From Capronia americana (Eukaryota > Ascomycota > Eurotiomycetes > Chaetothyriales > Herpotrichiellaceae): a stretch of 64,000 bases of DNA. The stretch spans positions 3,410,001 to 3,474,000 of the forward strand of contig JADWQD010000003.1 of assembly GCA_016110215.1 (NCBI GenBank), given 5' to 3'. A model generated the notes under the pieces. The model was not told the DNA's origin. It did no database searches and saw only the letters and a list, made by a program, of their open reading frames with translations. The position numbers were made by a program, and so were the translations under genes. Below, in pieces: positions 43,188 to 55,605 of this stretch. Position 1 is the stretch's first letter, and the number at the start of each line of letters is the position of its first letter.

Positions 43188-46126
43188 ATGACCGACGAAC
43201 CGCGCCGTCGCCTCTCTCCTATCCATACGCGAAACCTTAGCACCGTCACAGTCGAGTCCGACAGCTCAGACAGCTCTCCGTGCCCCGGCGATGACGAGGA
43301 TACGGATTACTTTATGGCACATGCCAACGATTCGCAATCGTCCCTCGGTGCCATTACAGCCATTAGAGATTGTGACGAGGACATCGACCTGGAACAAGTC
43401 CACCGCCTCTCTCCGATATCCAAGTTGCCTCCCGAAATCCTCATTGCTATCTTTACAAAATTGACCACCACTGCTGACCTGCGGAACTCCATGCTGGTGT
43501 GCTATCACTGGGCTCTTTATACCGTTGGCATTCTGTGGCACCGACCTCTCTGCAACAAGTGGCCAAATCTGCTCAATGTAGTGGCGGCGCTGGGCAAGGG
43601 CGACAAGAGCTATTTCCCATACCATGAGATGGTCAAGAGATTGAATCTATCTGCAATTGCCGACAAGATCAATGATGGGACAGTACAACCCTTCATGAAC
43701 TGCAAGGGCGTTGAACGCCTGACGCTGACAAATTGCTCCAACCTGACGGATTTCGGGGTGGCAGGCTTGGTGGACGGCTGCAAGAAGCTCCAGGCACTGG
43801 ACGTCACGGATTTGGATGCTTTGACTGATCGAACGCTGCATGTTGTTGCCCAAAACTGCGCCAAACTGCAGGGCCTCAACATTACCAATTGCTCCAATAT
43901 CACGGACGAGTCCTTGGTCGAAATCGCTGAGAATTGCAGACAGCTCAAGAGACTGAAGCTAAACGGCGTGATGAGAGCAACAGATCTCTCCATCACGGCT
44001 GTCGCTAGGAACTGCCGTTCAATCCTGGAGATTGACCTGGCGGGCTGCCATTCCATCTCTTCCGAATCGGTCACGGCGCTGCTGTCGAACCTGTCCCATC
44101 TCCGAGAACTTCGCCTTGCCCATTGTATTGACATCAACGATTCAGCATTCACCAACCTCCCTCCGCGACTATCTTTCGAGGCCCTGAGGATCCTCGACCT
44201 CACCGCCTGCGAACAAGTCCGAGACGATGCTATCGGAAGGATCATACCTTCTGCGCCTCGGTTGAGGAACTTGGTGTTGGCCAAATGCAGACATATTACT
44301 GACCGTGCAGTTGCGTCCATCTGCAAGCTTGGGAAGAACTTGCATTACATCCACCTTGGCCACTGCATCAACTTGACGGACAATGCGGTTATCCAGCTGG
44401 TGAAGGCCTGCAATCGAATTAGATATATCGACTTGGCATGTTGCTCTCGCCTCACAGATGCCAGCGTTCGTCACCTGGCACAGCTTCCAAAGCTCCGCAG
44501 AATTGGGTTAGTCAAGTGCCAGAACTTGACCGACGTTAGCATCATGGCGCTGGCTCATGGGCCGCTCCTGTTCAGCCCGACGGGCAAGCTTGGAGTTCCT
44601 TCACAGTTTGTGTCCCTCGAAAGAGTCCACCTCAGTTATTGTGTAAATTTGACACTCAAGGTACGAACTCGGGATCCGGGTCTTTTTTCTTTCCACTAAC
44701 CACTGGACAGGGCATCACGGCACTTCTTCACAACTGTCCGCGGCTGACCCATTTGTCCTTGACTGGAGTCCAAGCATTCCTCCGCGAAGATCTGACCCGC
44801 TTCTGTAGGGACGCACCGGCCGAGTTCACACATCCTCAGCGAGATGTCTTCTGTGTCTTTTCCGGCGATGGCGTTCAACGACTTAGGGACTACCTCATGC
44901 GTCTTGCTATGGATGAGGCGCAGCGTGAAGGTCGCGAAGCTATCGACGACAGTCTGCTTGATGGAGTCGACAGTCCAGGTGCAGATACGGTTTCTGATGA
45001 TGGCACAATTGACGGTAACGACCATTTGATGGACCCCGCGCTGAATTCCAACCGTCATCGCCCAGCATTCGCCAGTACGCCTCGGCCAAGACCGAGACCC
45101 CGAAGTCTGCATGAGCTCTCGAGCTTCCACGTTGAAATGCCACTGCTGCCCTTTGATCAAGTCCAAAATATGGGTCCGTGGACACCTGGAGCACCAATCA
45201 CACCGGAAAGTCGGGCGTCTCTTGCTCCTCACCTCAACCTTATCAATTCCAACATGTATCAAGCAGAACCGTATGAGCGCCGGTCACGGAGTCCCGGCTA
45301 CACGAGCGCGTTCGATGTTGCAGTAGAATACGGCGAGCGCGCGAGAAGCACCTCGCGAACGCCCTCCAGGAGACACACCATGGAGTCATCTTCGGGTCTA
45401 TACGGAGCGCCGCCGGTCCCTATCCATGGTTACGCGGAGAGCAGCTCCAGGCCGGTGGAGCTTGGCCATTATTCACACGATCCGAGAGCGGGCTATTTTG
45501 GACTTGATGACCCACGCAGATTCCCCGGGTGGTCGAATCCTCACATGTTTGGGCCAGAGCCTCCCAGAAGACACTATCCCGGTTCATCTTTGAGAAACCC
45601 CGGTGACGTAAGGCAATCATTCTTACGACCTGAGCCGGATTACAGCGCCTTCGATGCCAATCACGAAGCTATCATGTCGACCATTCCCGGCAGCAGGTCT
45701 GGAAGCCGACATCCCTCAAGATCCAACAGCCCTCACATCTCCCGAGTTAATAGCCGATCAGGGTTGAATAATCTTTTGGCGCCTCCGAGGAGCTATACAT
45801 CGACGCCTCTTAGCCAAGAAGAAGGTGGAAGACGTAGCAGCCGGGAGAGACGCAGCCGGGAGAGGGCACGAATGGCAGAAGAAGCTCACCGGGAAGCCAT
45901 GCTGCGGGCACTTGCTGAAGCCGACGCTGCACATCAATTGATGCCTGAACTGCACCGAGGCGAATCGGACAGACAAATCGACCTACCTTTGCTACCACCA
46001 GAACTGATGGAACGAGTATCAAGGACACCAATCTCCCGAGCCGAACCCGCCCCAGCTATTCGTCTCGAAGATGAGCACACGGAGTCTTCACTCGACCGAG
46101 ACCAGGATGTCACGATGACACAATGA
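43188..46126 (+). CDS. grrA: SCF ubiquitin ligase F-box/LRR protein, Grr1-like
   Basis: Two exons, 43188-44660 and 44711-46126, intron 50 nt with branch CTAAC; 962 residues. Grr1-type proteins are the substrate-recognition subunit of SCF E3 ligases and control nutrient sensing and cell cycle. The F-box starts at about residue 78 (ISKLPPEILIAIF..VCYHW). About a dozen leucine-rich repeats of the cysteine-containing type follow (repeated L-L-x-C-x-x-I/L-T-D pattern, e.g. LTLTNCSNLTD, LDLTACEQVRD), to residue ~520. The intron falls inside the last repeat (NLTLK/GITALLHNC). After the conserved FCVFSGDGVQRLRDYL region there is a tail of about 390 residues, rich in Pro, Arg and Ser and predicted disordered, longer than in the Grr1/GrrA proteins I remember. 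Ortholog call is strong; the tail is odd. Confidence 0.92.
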
Positions 46127-46810
46127 AGATGGATGATATTTCGGTTTTTTGGGGTGGAGTACATTCTACCCCGAAGGATGCCGAACTGATAGGAATGACC
46201 TTGCCACGAAATACAGGATTTGGGGGAGGACAGACAAATTTGGTCTTATCCTTTTATCAGCTATTATCACTGATGCAGAGCCCGTATGCAAAGACAGCAT
46301 CTGTGGCGTGGGTACGGGCATTGTCTCTCAAGCGAGCAAGGCGTTCCGGACAGCGAGACATGCATCTGCATGTCCTCGGGGTGATGTAGCACCCTGGAGG
46401 ACTTTGGAGCCTGTTTGACATGCGTGCTGCGTTCGGGCGGAAGGGAAAGCGTGGTGGAGTTCATCTCTGATCGTTACGCCTGCATGATAGAGGGCTCAGG
46501 CAGAGTCATGCCTCGGACATGTTCACCTAACACTTGGCATACGTATCAGCATCATAAATCGCTGCCACCGCTGAAATCATGCACCTGGCGCAGACTGTTC
46601 TTTGTTTGCGTTGCGCGTTCTTCAAGTATCCAGCCCCAGCGGGCGTTGGAATGACGGCCGTCTCCTTAGGAATCGTGCATGTACGCTTGACGGTACGAGT
46701 ACAAGCAATGCGAACCATCTGACTCAAGAAATGGACGTTAGTGTTTAATTCAGTGCAAGTCGATACCGAAAGATTAGCCTCGTTGGCCGCCGTCGATACG
46801 AAGGGACTGG
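46127..46810. other. Spacer downstream of Grr1-like gene
   Basis: 684 bp, no recognised gene. Confidence 0.5.
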
Positions 46811-47215
46811 TTAACCATTCTTGAAAGGTTGGAGTGTGAGCGGTCGAGGAGAGGTCGAATCTGCCTCGCGGACTTGATAGCGGAATAGATGGGCTGAGAG
46901 CTCTTTCACCTCAACCGCTGACTTTTCTCCTGAGAACTGCGACTGAACGTCGAGCAGGTCGGGAAATTCCCAGTTTGACAAGACTGGCTGAAGCGGTGCA
47001 CGAGGAGGCGCAGATACCTTCACACTCCCGTTCCCTTTGACATAATTTATCGCTTCATAATACTGTACCTGTGCCTTTGCGGCTCGCATGGTATCAAAGT
47101 CGCATTGAGTTCCGCCGGTTCTTTTAGCAAAACTCTGAATGGTGCGTCGCCAATCATGAAAAGTACAGCAAGACGTGGCCAGCGTCGGGACGCTCGCTCC
47201 GACATTAGAAGACAT
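46811..47215 (-). CDS. Small hypothetical protein
   Basis: Uninterrupted frame of 134 residues from an ATG at 47215. Contains FHDWRRTIQSFAKRTGG, DFDTMRAAKAQVQYYEAINYVKG and SNWEFPDLLDVQSQF, a balanced composition without low complexity, unlike the chance frames around it. No signal peptide, membrane segment or motif I can name. It converges on the Grr1-like gene. Could be a real orphan gene or one exon of a longer one. Confidence 0.4.
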   Translation of the reverse strand: MSSNVGASVPTLATSCCTFHDWRRTIQSFAKRTGGTQCDFDTMRAAKAQVQYYEAINYVKGNGSVKVSAPPRAPLQPVLSNWEFPDLLDVQSQFSGEKSAVEVKELSAHLFRYQVREADSTSPRPLTLQPFKNG

Positions 47216-48376
47216 TAGATGGCTCTCCTGTGACTTAGGGCCTCGTATTCTTCAAGTGTTTTCCGGGAATTATTGACTCGCTACGACTCGCCGTCAAGGA
47301 TGTGCGCCTTCAACCGGCGAATGCCCGCTTGGTGACAAACACCAACAGGATCTCTCAGTCTCTCCAGAGGGAGCGATCTCTCACAAGGTCTGGGTGGCAG
47401 TCATTCAAGCACGACAACGAGTGTTATATTCAACGATATAGGCAGCTTTCTGAGTATTGCTCATCACTGCTCCTCTTGGCATATATTCTGACATGCGCAG
47501 ACAACCCCAAACTCTGCAGTTGTGGAACACACCAACACCACTGCACCCTTGTTCCAAGTCAGTGGCTCTAGCCAACGTTAGCGGATCTACCCAAGCAATT
47601 GTGGACTAGGAGGACCAGTAGGTGGCCTCCGCCCGACCCCAGGCGCAAGCTAAAGAGAGCTTCCCATTGAGAGAGAAGCAGCGGTTGGGACCTGCATCAT
47701 GTCCTCGGACATGACGGATATGGCGCGTCCACTTCCCCTGCGGTATGACTGCTGACCCAAGATCGCAGCTTTATCATTTCTCCTTCCAGCTAAGCAATGA
47801 CGAGCAAGCCTGGGAGGATGGACTCGTTGCCGCAGCCAGTCAACGGCTGTCATTTGGTCGCAGTTCTGACCTCGAACGCTTTTGCTTGCAGCGCTCGGCT
47901 CGAAGAGAACCGGTATGTTCCATCCCTGGCTTCGTGAAAGCCAAATCGAAAGCCAAAACTGCCCAGCTGCTTGGGCAGCCTTGTGGCTGGCGGGGAATTC
48001 TGGAATGATCCCTGGTGAAGGTACAAACTCTTGATCTATGCACCAGCCTGAGGCATTGACTCGAGTCAGTCCACAATTGACGAGTGGTACTCGCTCGCCT
48101 ACTCATGCCGTTACGCGACTGTCGCTAGCTACAGATCAGGGGTAGGGGACAATTAGCTGGGGTTTCGCAACATGGTCTAGATCCGCTTCACACGGCACAT
48201 CCAGTGAGGCTTGATATCCTGGCCATTGCCTTCTGCGGACACCTCGTATTCGAACTTCAGGCTATCATATATCGCCCAAGTCGACGAGTTCCCACCCTTC
48301 CAATGGATCCGCCGTCTCTCTCGACGTTTGCCAGCTCCGTGGCCTTCTTGAATTCGCAGCATTCGAGGATTTGACG
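47216..48376. other. Spacer upstream of rhodopsin-domain gene
   Basis: 1.16 kb. An 87-codon ATG frame at 47745-48008 has no recognisable features. Nothing else seen. Confidence 0.5.
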
Positions 48377-49896
48377 ATGGCGGCGACGCTCTTCAAGCGC
48401 GATGCCATTGATGATGGAGTCCCAAACCCACGAGGTGACACTGTGGTCAACGTCAACGTCGCCCTGGCCGTGGTGGCAACAGTCATGGTTGTGGCAAGGT
48501 TCTGGACACGGATTGTGATCAACAACATGCTTGGTGTGGATGATTGGTTTGTGCTTACGGCTCTGGTAAGTGACCCGCGCTCGATGACAGGTCTCAATCT
48601 CTAATCGAGGTTGTACAGTTGATTGCTATCACCATGACTGGTCTGTTCTATGGAGGTATGTTCCGTATCTCAGTCACCCCGGCTGGGTCTCGATGATGAG
48701 GCTGACGGACGACGGCTGCAGAAACAAAGAATGGGTTCGGACTCCACAAAGTCGATGTTAACCAGGAACACTTTTTGCAAGCTTGGAAAGTGAGCCTTCC
48801 ACGTTTCTGCTCTATACAGCCACACGCTGATCATTGAACAGTACTTTCTAGCCTGCCAGGTGCTGTACAAGGCCGCGGTTCTCTTCGCCAAACTCTCCAT
48901 GCTCTTTCTCTATCTCCGGATCTTTTCTTCCCGCAATTTCCGCATCGCCGCCTATGCCGTCATGTTCATCTGTATTGGCACGGCCATCGGGACGATAATT
49001 CCAACAATCTTCGCATGTCACCCTATTGAAAAGGCTTGGATCCCCACCATGGCCGGCAAATGTATTTGGACACCAGGAATCTGGTATGCCAGCTCGTCCA
49101 TCAACATCGCCACCGACGTGATGATCATCGCGCTTCCGATCGCCCAGATGCGATCTCTCAACCTACCCAAGGCGCAGAAGATCGGGTTGGCCGTCCTCTT
49201 CAGCCTCGGGTTCTTGTAAGCATTTCCTCGCTGTTTCGGCATGGCCCTCTCCATGACTGACGCATCTCCAGTATCATTGCAACCTGTGCGGTTCGTATCG
49301 CAACCCTGGCACCAGCAGCAACCGCGAAAGACAGCACATGTAAGCAAGCACAAAACGCCCACCCCGTCCTGCCAAAGGACCTATCCACATGAATCTGCAC
49401 TTAGCTTCCCTGCAGAGGAAAAAAGACTTCTACGTAAGCTGAGAGTCCCGTGGCTAACTTTCCCGCGTCCACAGACTATCAGGCCCAGAACAACCTGTGG
49501 CTTGGTATCGAAGTGAACACGTCCATCATCTGCACGTGCATCCCCCCACTCAAGGCGACCATTACGAGATTCTTCCCGCGATTCTTCCGCGGGTCTTCCT
49601 ACGGCCGCCCTACAACCAACTACCGGTCCCGCTCCGGAACGTATCCCCTTTCCGGCGGCTCTGCCAAGGGAGCAGGAGGAGGCACATCGCCATTCCCGAC
49701 TCCGCTCTCTCCCACGCATGGATTTTCCAAGACAGTCATCAGTGGGGGCCACAAGTCATACCCCATCAGCGAGTCGAACAGCGACGAAGTCGTCATGCTT
49801 GATGACATGGCCAAGACGGCCAGAGAGAGGCCCAAGCGCAGAGACGATATCGTCAAGCAGACGGACGTCGAAGTCACGTACCTGGAGACCCCATAG
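48377..49896 (+). CDS. Fungal rhodopsin-domain integral membrane protein (SAT4/PTH11-like family)
   Basis: Six exons: 48377-48565, 48619-48655, 48722-48789, 48842-49215, 49272-49339 and 49475-49896; introns 53, 66, 52, 56 and 135 nt; 385 residues. Seven hydrophobic helices fit the fungal Rhodopsin_dom family. Family marks: RFWTRIVINNMLGVDDWF after helix 1, GFGLHKVDV, KLSMLFLYLRIF, the CHPIEKAW loop, IWYASSSINIATDVMIIALPI, and the last-helix segment NNLWLGIEVNTSIICTCIPPLK. No CFEM domain precedes it, so it is not a complete PTH11-type receptor. The cytosolic tail of about 120 residues is Ser/Gly/Arg-rich. Role is unknown; relatives are suspected surface sensors. All five introns keep a continuous family-like sequence, which supports the model. 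Confidence 0.88.
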
Positions 49897-49920
49897 AGAG
49901 GGGCCGAGATAGAGACAGAG

Positions 49921-49946
49921 AGTGCCCAGTGCCCAGTGCCCAGTGC
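49921..49946. repeat. GTGCCCA heptamer tandem repeat x3
   Basis: Three and a half perfect units immediately after the stop codon of the rhodopsin-domain gene, so within its 3' UTR. Confidence 0.9.
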
Positions 49947-50177
49947 GCCTCTCAAGGTTCAGTATCTCTTGGTATGGGACGGTGGGTGGGTGGTAATCTG
50001 CAGCATCTTCCACATTTTTCGCTCCGCAGCGTGCATGAATTTCTCGTTGTGTGCAGGACGAGGCTGAACGCGCCAATACTCGTTACATAGCAAAGTACAC
50101 TGATGGAGGACGGCAATGGGGTATGACTAATCGGACTCCCTGGTCTGGACTACAGGACAAGCAAGCACACATACACA

Positions 50178-50217
50178 CAGACAGACAGACAGACAGACAG
50201 ATGTACAGACAGACAGA
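50178..50217. repeat. CAGA tetranucleotide microsatellite
   Basis: Six CAGA units, a short interruption, then three more. Confidence 0.9.
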
Positions 50218-51363
50218 TAAACCAGATGGGAAGACACACGGACGACAGTGACGAATATGTCCAGAGAAATGACGGTATAAGGGGATGGTGTACGGAGGGG
50301 AGGCAATATCAGAACTTTTCCATGACTGGATTTCTCGTCAAGCGCCTCGCATAAATTTCTGCTGCCTTGAATGGTCCCTGTGATTCGTATGCTTGCGTGC
50401 TTGGTTGTAATCTTCGCCCACCTATGTATTGCCGCCAGACTTTCCTACGGCTTTGCCTGTTCACGCTCTCGGGGAATACTTAACGATAGTATTGCAACTT
50501 CACTGGACACAGCTCACTACTTCTCCGATTCTCTGGGCCTGATTCGGCACCAGTGAAGTTAAGATGGAATGTATCATGCCAAGACAGCCTGTATCAATAT
50601 CTCCCGTGAAGCGGCCGTCCAGAAGATTTGTCCTTGACCTGTGGAAACAGTACCTTTGATGGAGAGGGGTAAGGAGCAATTTGACATGTCCTCGACACTG
50701 CCAACATCAAGGACTGATCAGACCACCGGTATTGAAGCCTGTTTCGTATCAAGGTCTGTAAGGTGCTCCCGGTGCCAAGTCGGCATTCTTGGGGGATGGT
50801 TATCTAGAATGTCCCGCTGTGGACACTGACATGGTAGAGAAGAGAACCTCTCGAGGTAGCTAGGCCTGCGTCCTTGAAGCGCTGGACCAATCGCATGTCG
50901 TGCCTGCCACCAAGCTCGCCGTATTTAGCAACTAAGCGCCTAGAAAACCATCTGGGCTACTCAGAGCCTATAGCTGCTACCCCACTATATTTTTAGTCGA
51001 CCAATGAGCGTGTCCAGCCGCATCGGGATTTCTTGGAGGTCAGCGCTTACCGGCCCACAGAAAACGTCCATTGCTAATTATGGCCTTTTCGAATCGCAGA
51101 AGGCCTTCTGGCCTCGAAGCTGTTCTCCAACCGCTCGCATAAGTAGGTGTTTCATGTTTGCGGCGTGCAGATGACATGCATACGAGTGGCAAGGTAGGTT
51201 TATGCGCGAACAGGATCCCCAATGGCCAAACAGACGATATGCATCTCTGATACTTTAACACATGGCCCGGCCTGCCTTTTGCCTGAGCGGCTTCGAAGAG
51301 ATATGGCCTTCTCCTCGACCTCGCCATCTGCCCTTTGCTTCATTTGCTATCGTTGTCGCGACG

Positions 51364-52423
51364 ATGTCTCGGCCTTCAGATCGAAGCAGAGCACTTAGAA
51401 GAAAAGCCCTGACACTCTGTTTGACCCTGCTCACTCGACGGGCCTATTCACAGGTCGTCGGATGTGATGTCCTGAGCTGTGATGGTGGGGCCAACAACGA
51501 ATGTACGCTCGGGAACACGACGAGTTCCTCCATCGGCACGACGAATCTCACGACCAGCATATCACCCAACAATGCGCCCCTCACGTGGACGGTCGGAGCC
51601 TTCTCAGCAGACCCCGGCGGATCCTCAAACTTGACGGACGTCACCTTTACGAAGGAGTTCTATCTGGGCACGCCGCCATCGCTGAACCTTGCCACCACCG
51701 ATGACTTCGCCGGCTGCGCGCTGTTCTTCGAGGGCATTGCGCGGAGTCTGCCTCTCACCGGGGTGGCCGAATATGGCTCCGTGACCTGCAGTCAAACACT
51801 CCAGGATGCCTGTGTCAATGACTTGCTGGCTCAGGCAAAGAAGCAGGTACAGACACTCCGAACTTCAGTCAGTGGAGGTAGTGGTGCGGTGTGCAGCGCT
51901 TTACAATCAACGCTCGAAGCAAACCCCCCGCAGTCGTGCTTATCAATAGCCACCGTGACATGGGGCTCTGTCGTCGCGAAAGGTAAGCTTTTTTATATGC
52001 TCTGCAAGACCTCACCCGCTCTACACCTGCTGAACCTCCATTGCAGCAATCACAGGCCCCCAATCTGCATCTGCAAACCGTATCTCCCAAACGACATGCC
52101 ATCCTGCTTCCACCGTCCCCGACGGGTCCAACTACAACATTGCGCTCGTGGAGACTCAAACCCTCACGTCTGAAGACGTGTCCAGCGACATCGCGCCCTT
52201 CTTTTACAGCATCACGCCCGTCTTGACCGTGTTCTACAGCCCGTCGGGTTCGGCCTCCAGTTCTCTCCCCGAGGCACACCTTTCGTGTCTGAAGGTGGTG
52301 GAGGATTCGAACCTCGTGCAATCAGACTCGCAGGCTAACAGTGCCGGCCCGAACAAGCCCGGGGCAGTCATAGCGATGGCGTTGTCCCTCGCTGTCAGCC
52401 TATCGGTGTTGGCACTGGTATGA
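51364..52423 (+). CDS. Secreted, probably GPI-anchored surface protein
   Basis: Two exons, 51364-51982 and 52047-52423, intron 64 nt; 331 residues from the ATG at 51364. An in-frame ATG at 51262 would add 34 residues; the later one is preferred because it places a basic n-region and hydrophobic stretch (ALTLCLTLLTRRAYSQ) near the N-terminus as a signal peptide. The mature part is rich in Ser/Thr, has several NxT/S sites and about ten Cys, suggesting a disulfide-bonded wall or membrane protein. The C-terminus (NSAGPNKPG then a hydrophobic VIAMALSLAVSLSVLALV) fits a GPI-attachment signal. No enzyme motif is recognised; similar anonymous GPI proteins are common in Pezizomycotina. Confidence 0.75.
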
Positions 52424-53464
52424 TCATGATGAGTTATGAATGGGCTGCACCTGTGGACCGGTCCACTCTCAAACCTTTCTTGTCTTGTCTTCAGGCTCCC
52501 GCCTTACCAGCTCTGGGACTCAACATCGCGATGGCCAAAAATAATCAACACAGCAGCGGTAGGGATCACATCGTTACACTCTCGCCATAAGGAGTTCGCC
52601 TGTCCGAATCTCCGTGGATTGATCCCGATCGCTCACGTTTGGCGCCGAACTTAGTTCCTTAGCGCCTCTTGCGCCCCTGAACAGTACGGCAAAGAGTCAA
52701 CATTCAAAGCCAGCCTAACAAAACCAAGTCTCACTCACTCTCAACTTCTCACGTCGTCGCATCTCTTCACCCTCGCTTACTGGATCCAAAACAAACATTC
52801 ATCAACACGAACTAACGCAAGGCAATGGTCAAGGAAGCGGCGTTCATGCATTGATTCAGATTCACTGGAGCAAAACCCCACCGCCTTCCGGGCAGTACGC
52901 ATCCGCTATGGGGGAACATCATGCATTGACAGCGGACCATCCCTTTGCGTTCTGGCCATCGGCGGGGAGGCACAGGCACATCTGATTGAATATTCATGCC
53001 CTTTTGAGGCACGAGCGAGGCACACTCACAATTTCCGCATCATACGGTAATATCCGATGGTATCGCATGCACGATACAGCATGGCATAGCATAGAGTAAT
53101 GTAGTGTAGTGCTGGGTGACTGGATAGTGAGAGGATGGCGTAGTTAGTGTCTATACACGGATTATTCGCTGGGTGCTCAGGTGAGGCGATAATCCCAGTC
53201 ATTCTTTCACTCACGACGAATTGGAACGAAATGAAACGAGCTCGAACTTTGAATGCCCAGGACATAAGATCGGGAGGCGGCTATGAAAGAACGCTGAGAG
53301 ACATTGAGACCGGCCACTTGCTCCACCGTAGCATGCTCGTGTTCGGTAAATGCTCCGCCGGATTTGACGTCCTCCTGCGTTCCTGCACTCCGAGGAACCA
53401 GAGCGGCGGAGACAGCTCATCCTACTGCTCGACCGCTGCAGCCCACCAGCCATCACCCACAGCG
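52424..53464. other. Spacer upstream of mitochondrial membrane protein gene
   Basis: About 1 kb. The plus frame is open from 53147 into the next gene but shows no conserved features before the ATG at 53465, so it is treated as leader. Confidence 0.45.
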
Positions 53465-55249
53465 ATGGCCTCGTTCTCGAAGTTTGCTGGCCCCCTGTCT
53501 GGCCGCAGCAGCTTGAGAATACGCCGTCCTGCTCGGAGCATCGACTTCTTCTACGCACGACCTCCGCAACCCAGATTCTTCACACACAAGCCCTCCCTCC
53601 TTGTGGTAGCACGGCCCATCCTGCGACCGCAGCTACCGTTCCTATACCCTGGCAGTGCGCGCTACGCATACCTTGGCCGATACATCTCCACGGAACGCAA
53701 ACAGCGATGGAAGGAACAGTTCTGGCGCTACGTTCGCGTCAATGCATACCTCTGGCCTGCAGCTCTCCTGCTTACTGTCCTGTCAATGGGCATAATCCAC
53801 ATAAAGCTGGAACGAGACTACCCGACACCGCGGGAATGGTCGTTCCGGAGCCGGTGGGCGATGCGGGAAGCAAGGTTTACAGAACTGGCGGACAATGCTA
53901 AGATCAATTCGATCCTGACGGACTGGGCAAAAGCTGGTCAGTTATACTTGACCGTCCTGGAGAGGTTGGAGAGTGAGAAGTATGATGGGAAGAACCTCAT
54001 CCCGGAGGACGGGGTCCGGCTACCAGGGGACGGAATCCACGAAGACGCGTTCGACGTCAGCGCCAAAAGCGAGCAATGGAGACGGGGATACCATGAAGCG
54101 TTAATGGGCGCTGCGCGCGTCGCCGAGAATTTGGTGGGCATGTGCAAGGTGAAGGGAGACGGCCCCCGTTGGAAGGTGTATCCCCGGGAGAGCATACCAG
54201 GGCCAGATAACCCACGGCCCAAACCACTCCCGTTCGACAAGCGAACCGGCCGCGTGACGCCGCCGAGTTTCGACGAAGTTGAGGATGCTTTCCCGAGTCC
54301 AGACCTCTTCTATCAAAAGATATTGAACACCACGGGGTTTGATACTCGCCAACGGCTAGATGCTGCCCTGGCGTACGCCGACTGGAATGATTTTCAAGGA
54401 AACAAGGATGTCGCCGAGAACACGTACATTCTCGCCGCTGAGATTGCTCAACGTGGCCTCCCTGCAGGCTCTGGCAAGGTCGTGAATGTTGGCTCCGGGC
54501 TGATTCTCAAAGGCCGAGAGGACGCTGTGACTGATAATATACTACGAGTTTGCACGGCATCTGGGGTCCATCACGCCCGGAATGGAGAAGTCAAGAAGGC
54601 GTTGCCCGTGTTTTTGAGCGTGCTGCGCGCTAGGAAGAATCTGCCCGCTTCTCCTGTTGCGCCGACTGCGGCAGCGTTGAAGCCCACAATGGAGGAGCGC
54701 GAAGGGCCCTGGGCTTATATCTCCGCCCTGAAGGATTTGGTCATTGAGAGGCCTTATCCTCCACCACCACCATCGGGCAACGACAGACCATTCCATACGC
54801 TGAAGGAGGCGTGCGAGGAGGTGGGGCTGATGACTTACATCGGTGAGATCCTCTTCGCGACCAGCGACAGCGAACGAGAGAAAGGTCTCAGCTGGACCAG
54901 AGACAGCGTCGAAGCCGCCGAAGCGATCATGTGGGTCATGGACGAGCAGAGGGAACGGGATGGTAGAGATCGGTGTCGCGAGTGTCTGGAGACGGGACTT
55001 CAGAATTGGAAGGCCATGTCCCAACAGATGGCTCGCCTAGCAGCGAAGAGAGAGGAAGAGATCCAGACTGGCAAAGGTCTGTTTGGCCTCGGACTGGGCA
55101 CGGCACAACAGCTCGAAAAGGCAAGGCTTGAGAAGAGGAGGTGGGAGGAGGAAAACGTCCAGGTTGAGTTGAGAAGGCAGAAGACCTTACCGTTGTTACA
55201 GGAGCCTCTACAACCTATTGGTGGAGGATGGTTGTCGACCCGCGTCTGA
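53465..55249 (+). CDS. Mitochondrial inner-membrane-type protein with TPR-like C-terminal region, function unknown
   Basis: Intronless, 594 residues from the ATG at 53465. The N-terminus is Arg/Ser/Pro-rich and nearly free of acids for about 80 residues (a long mitochondrial presequence). One membrane helix follows (about residues 97-117, YLWPAALLLTVLSMGIIHI). The large remainder is soluble and helical, with TPR-like pairs (RLDAALAYADWNDFQGNKDVAENTYILAAEIA; NGEVKKALPVFLSVLRARKNLP, both as regions) and a charged C-terminal coiled coil (EKARLEKRRWEEE). Fungal orthologs, as I remember them, carry the misleading label MFS maltose permease, but there is one membrane span and no MFS motif here. Topology and location are inferred. 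Confidence 0.8.
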   Translation: MASFSKFAGPLSGRSSLRIRRPARSIDFFYARPPQPRFFTHKPSLLVVARPILRPQLPFLYPGSARYAYLGRYISTERKQRWKEQFWRYVRVNAYLWPAALLLTVLSMGIIHIKLERDYPTPREWSFRSRWAMREARFTELADNAKINSILTDWAKAGQLYLTVLERLESEKYDGKNLIPEDGVRLPGDGIHEDAFDVSAKSEQWRRGYHEALMGAARVAENLVGMCKVKGDGPRWKVYPRESIPGPDNPRPKPLPFDKRTGRVTPPSFDEVEDAFPSPDLFYQKILNTTGFDTRQRLDAALAYADWNDFQGNKDVAENTYILAAEIAQRGLPAGSGKVVNVGSGLILKGREDAVTDNILRVCTASGVHHARNGEVKKALPVFLSVLRARKNLPASPVAPTAAALKPTMEEREGPWAYISALKDLVIERPYPPPPPSGNDRPFHTLKEACEEVGLMTYIGEILFATSDSEREKGLSWTRDSVEAAEAIMWVMDEQRERDGRDRCRECLETGLQNWKAMSQQMARLAAKREEEIQTGKGLFGLGLGTAQQLEKARLEKRRWEEENVQVELRRQKTLPLLQEPLQPIGGGWLSTRV

Positions 55250-55605
55250 TCGATGAGAATGAATGAATGAATGATGAACGCCCTGCACAGCGGCAGTTTG
55301 TTGTTTTTATCGTTAAGGAACAACAAGGGCGTCTATCCAATCAGTCGCGACCTGTGCCAAGTTCACGGATATTGCTTTGCACAGGGGGCCACCCTGAACA
55401 AGCAGTCATGTTTGTTGTGCGCGGCGACCACAACCTCCATTGTTGGCTTGAACAGGGAGACCTCTGGCGACACTGGTAGCTAGCATGGCCAGTGGACGGG
55501 ATGTGCACCTGCCCAGCGTGACCGTCCGTCGGCCTCACTACCAACTCACTTCTATCTCACGTTCGGCCTGACGTAATTCCGTTCCGAACCGTACTCACAA
55601 TCACA
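55250..55605. other. Spacer and promoter of the PC-esterase-like gene
   Basis: 356 bp between the two plus-strand genes; no recognised feature. Confidence 0.4.

Larger units (their letters stand above)
49897..51363. other. Spacer with microsatellites
   Basis: About 1.47 kb. Contains a GTGCCCA heptamer repeat (49921-49946) and a CAGA tract (50178-50217). A 61-codon ATG frame at 50371-50556 has a hydrophobic start but no other support. The last ~100 bp are an open frame continuous with the next gene. Confidence 0.5.

Noticed and set aside
50371..50556. 61-codon ATG frame with a hydrophobic start, possible small secreted protein
   Set aside because: Only the first 20 residues look signal-like; no cysteine pattern or context supports a gene.
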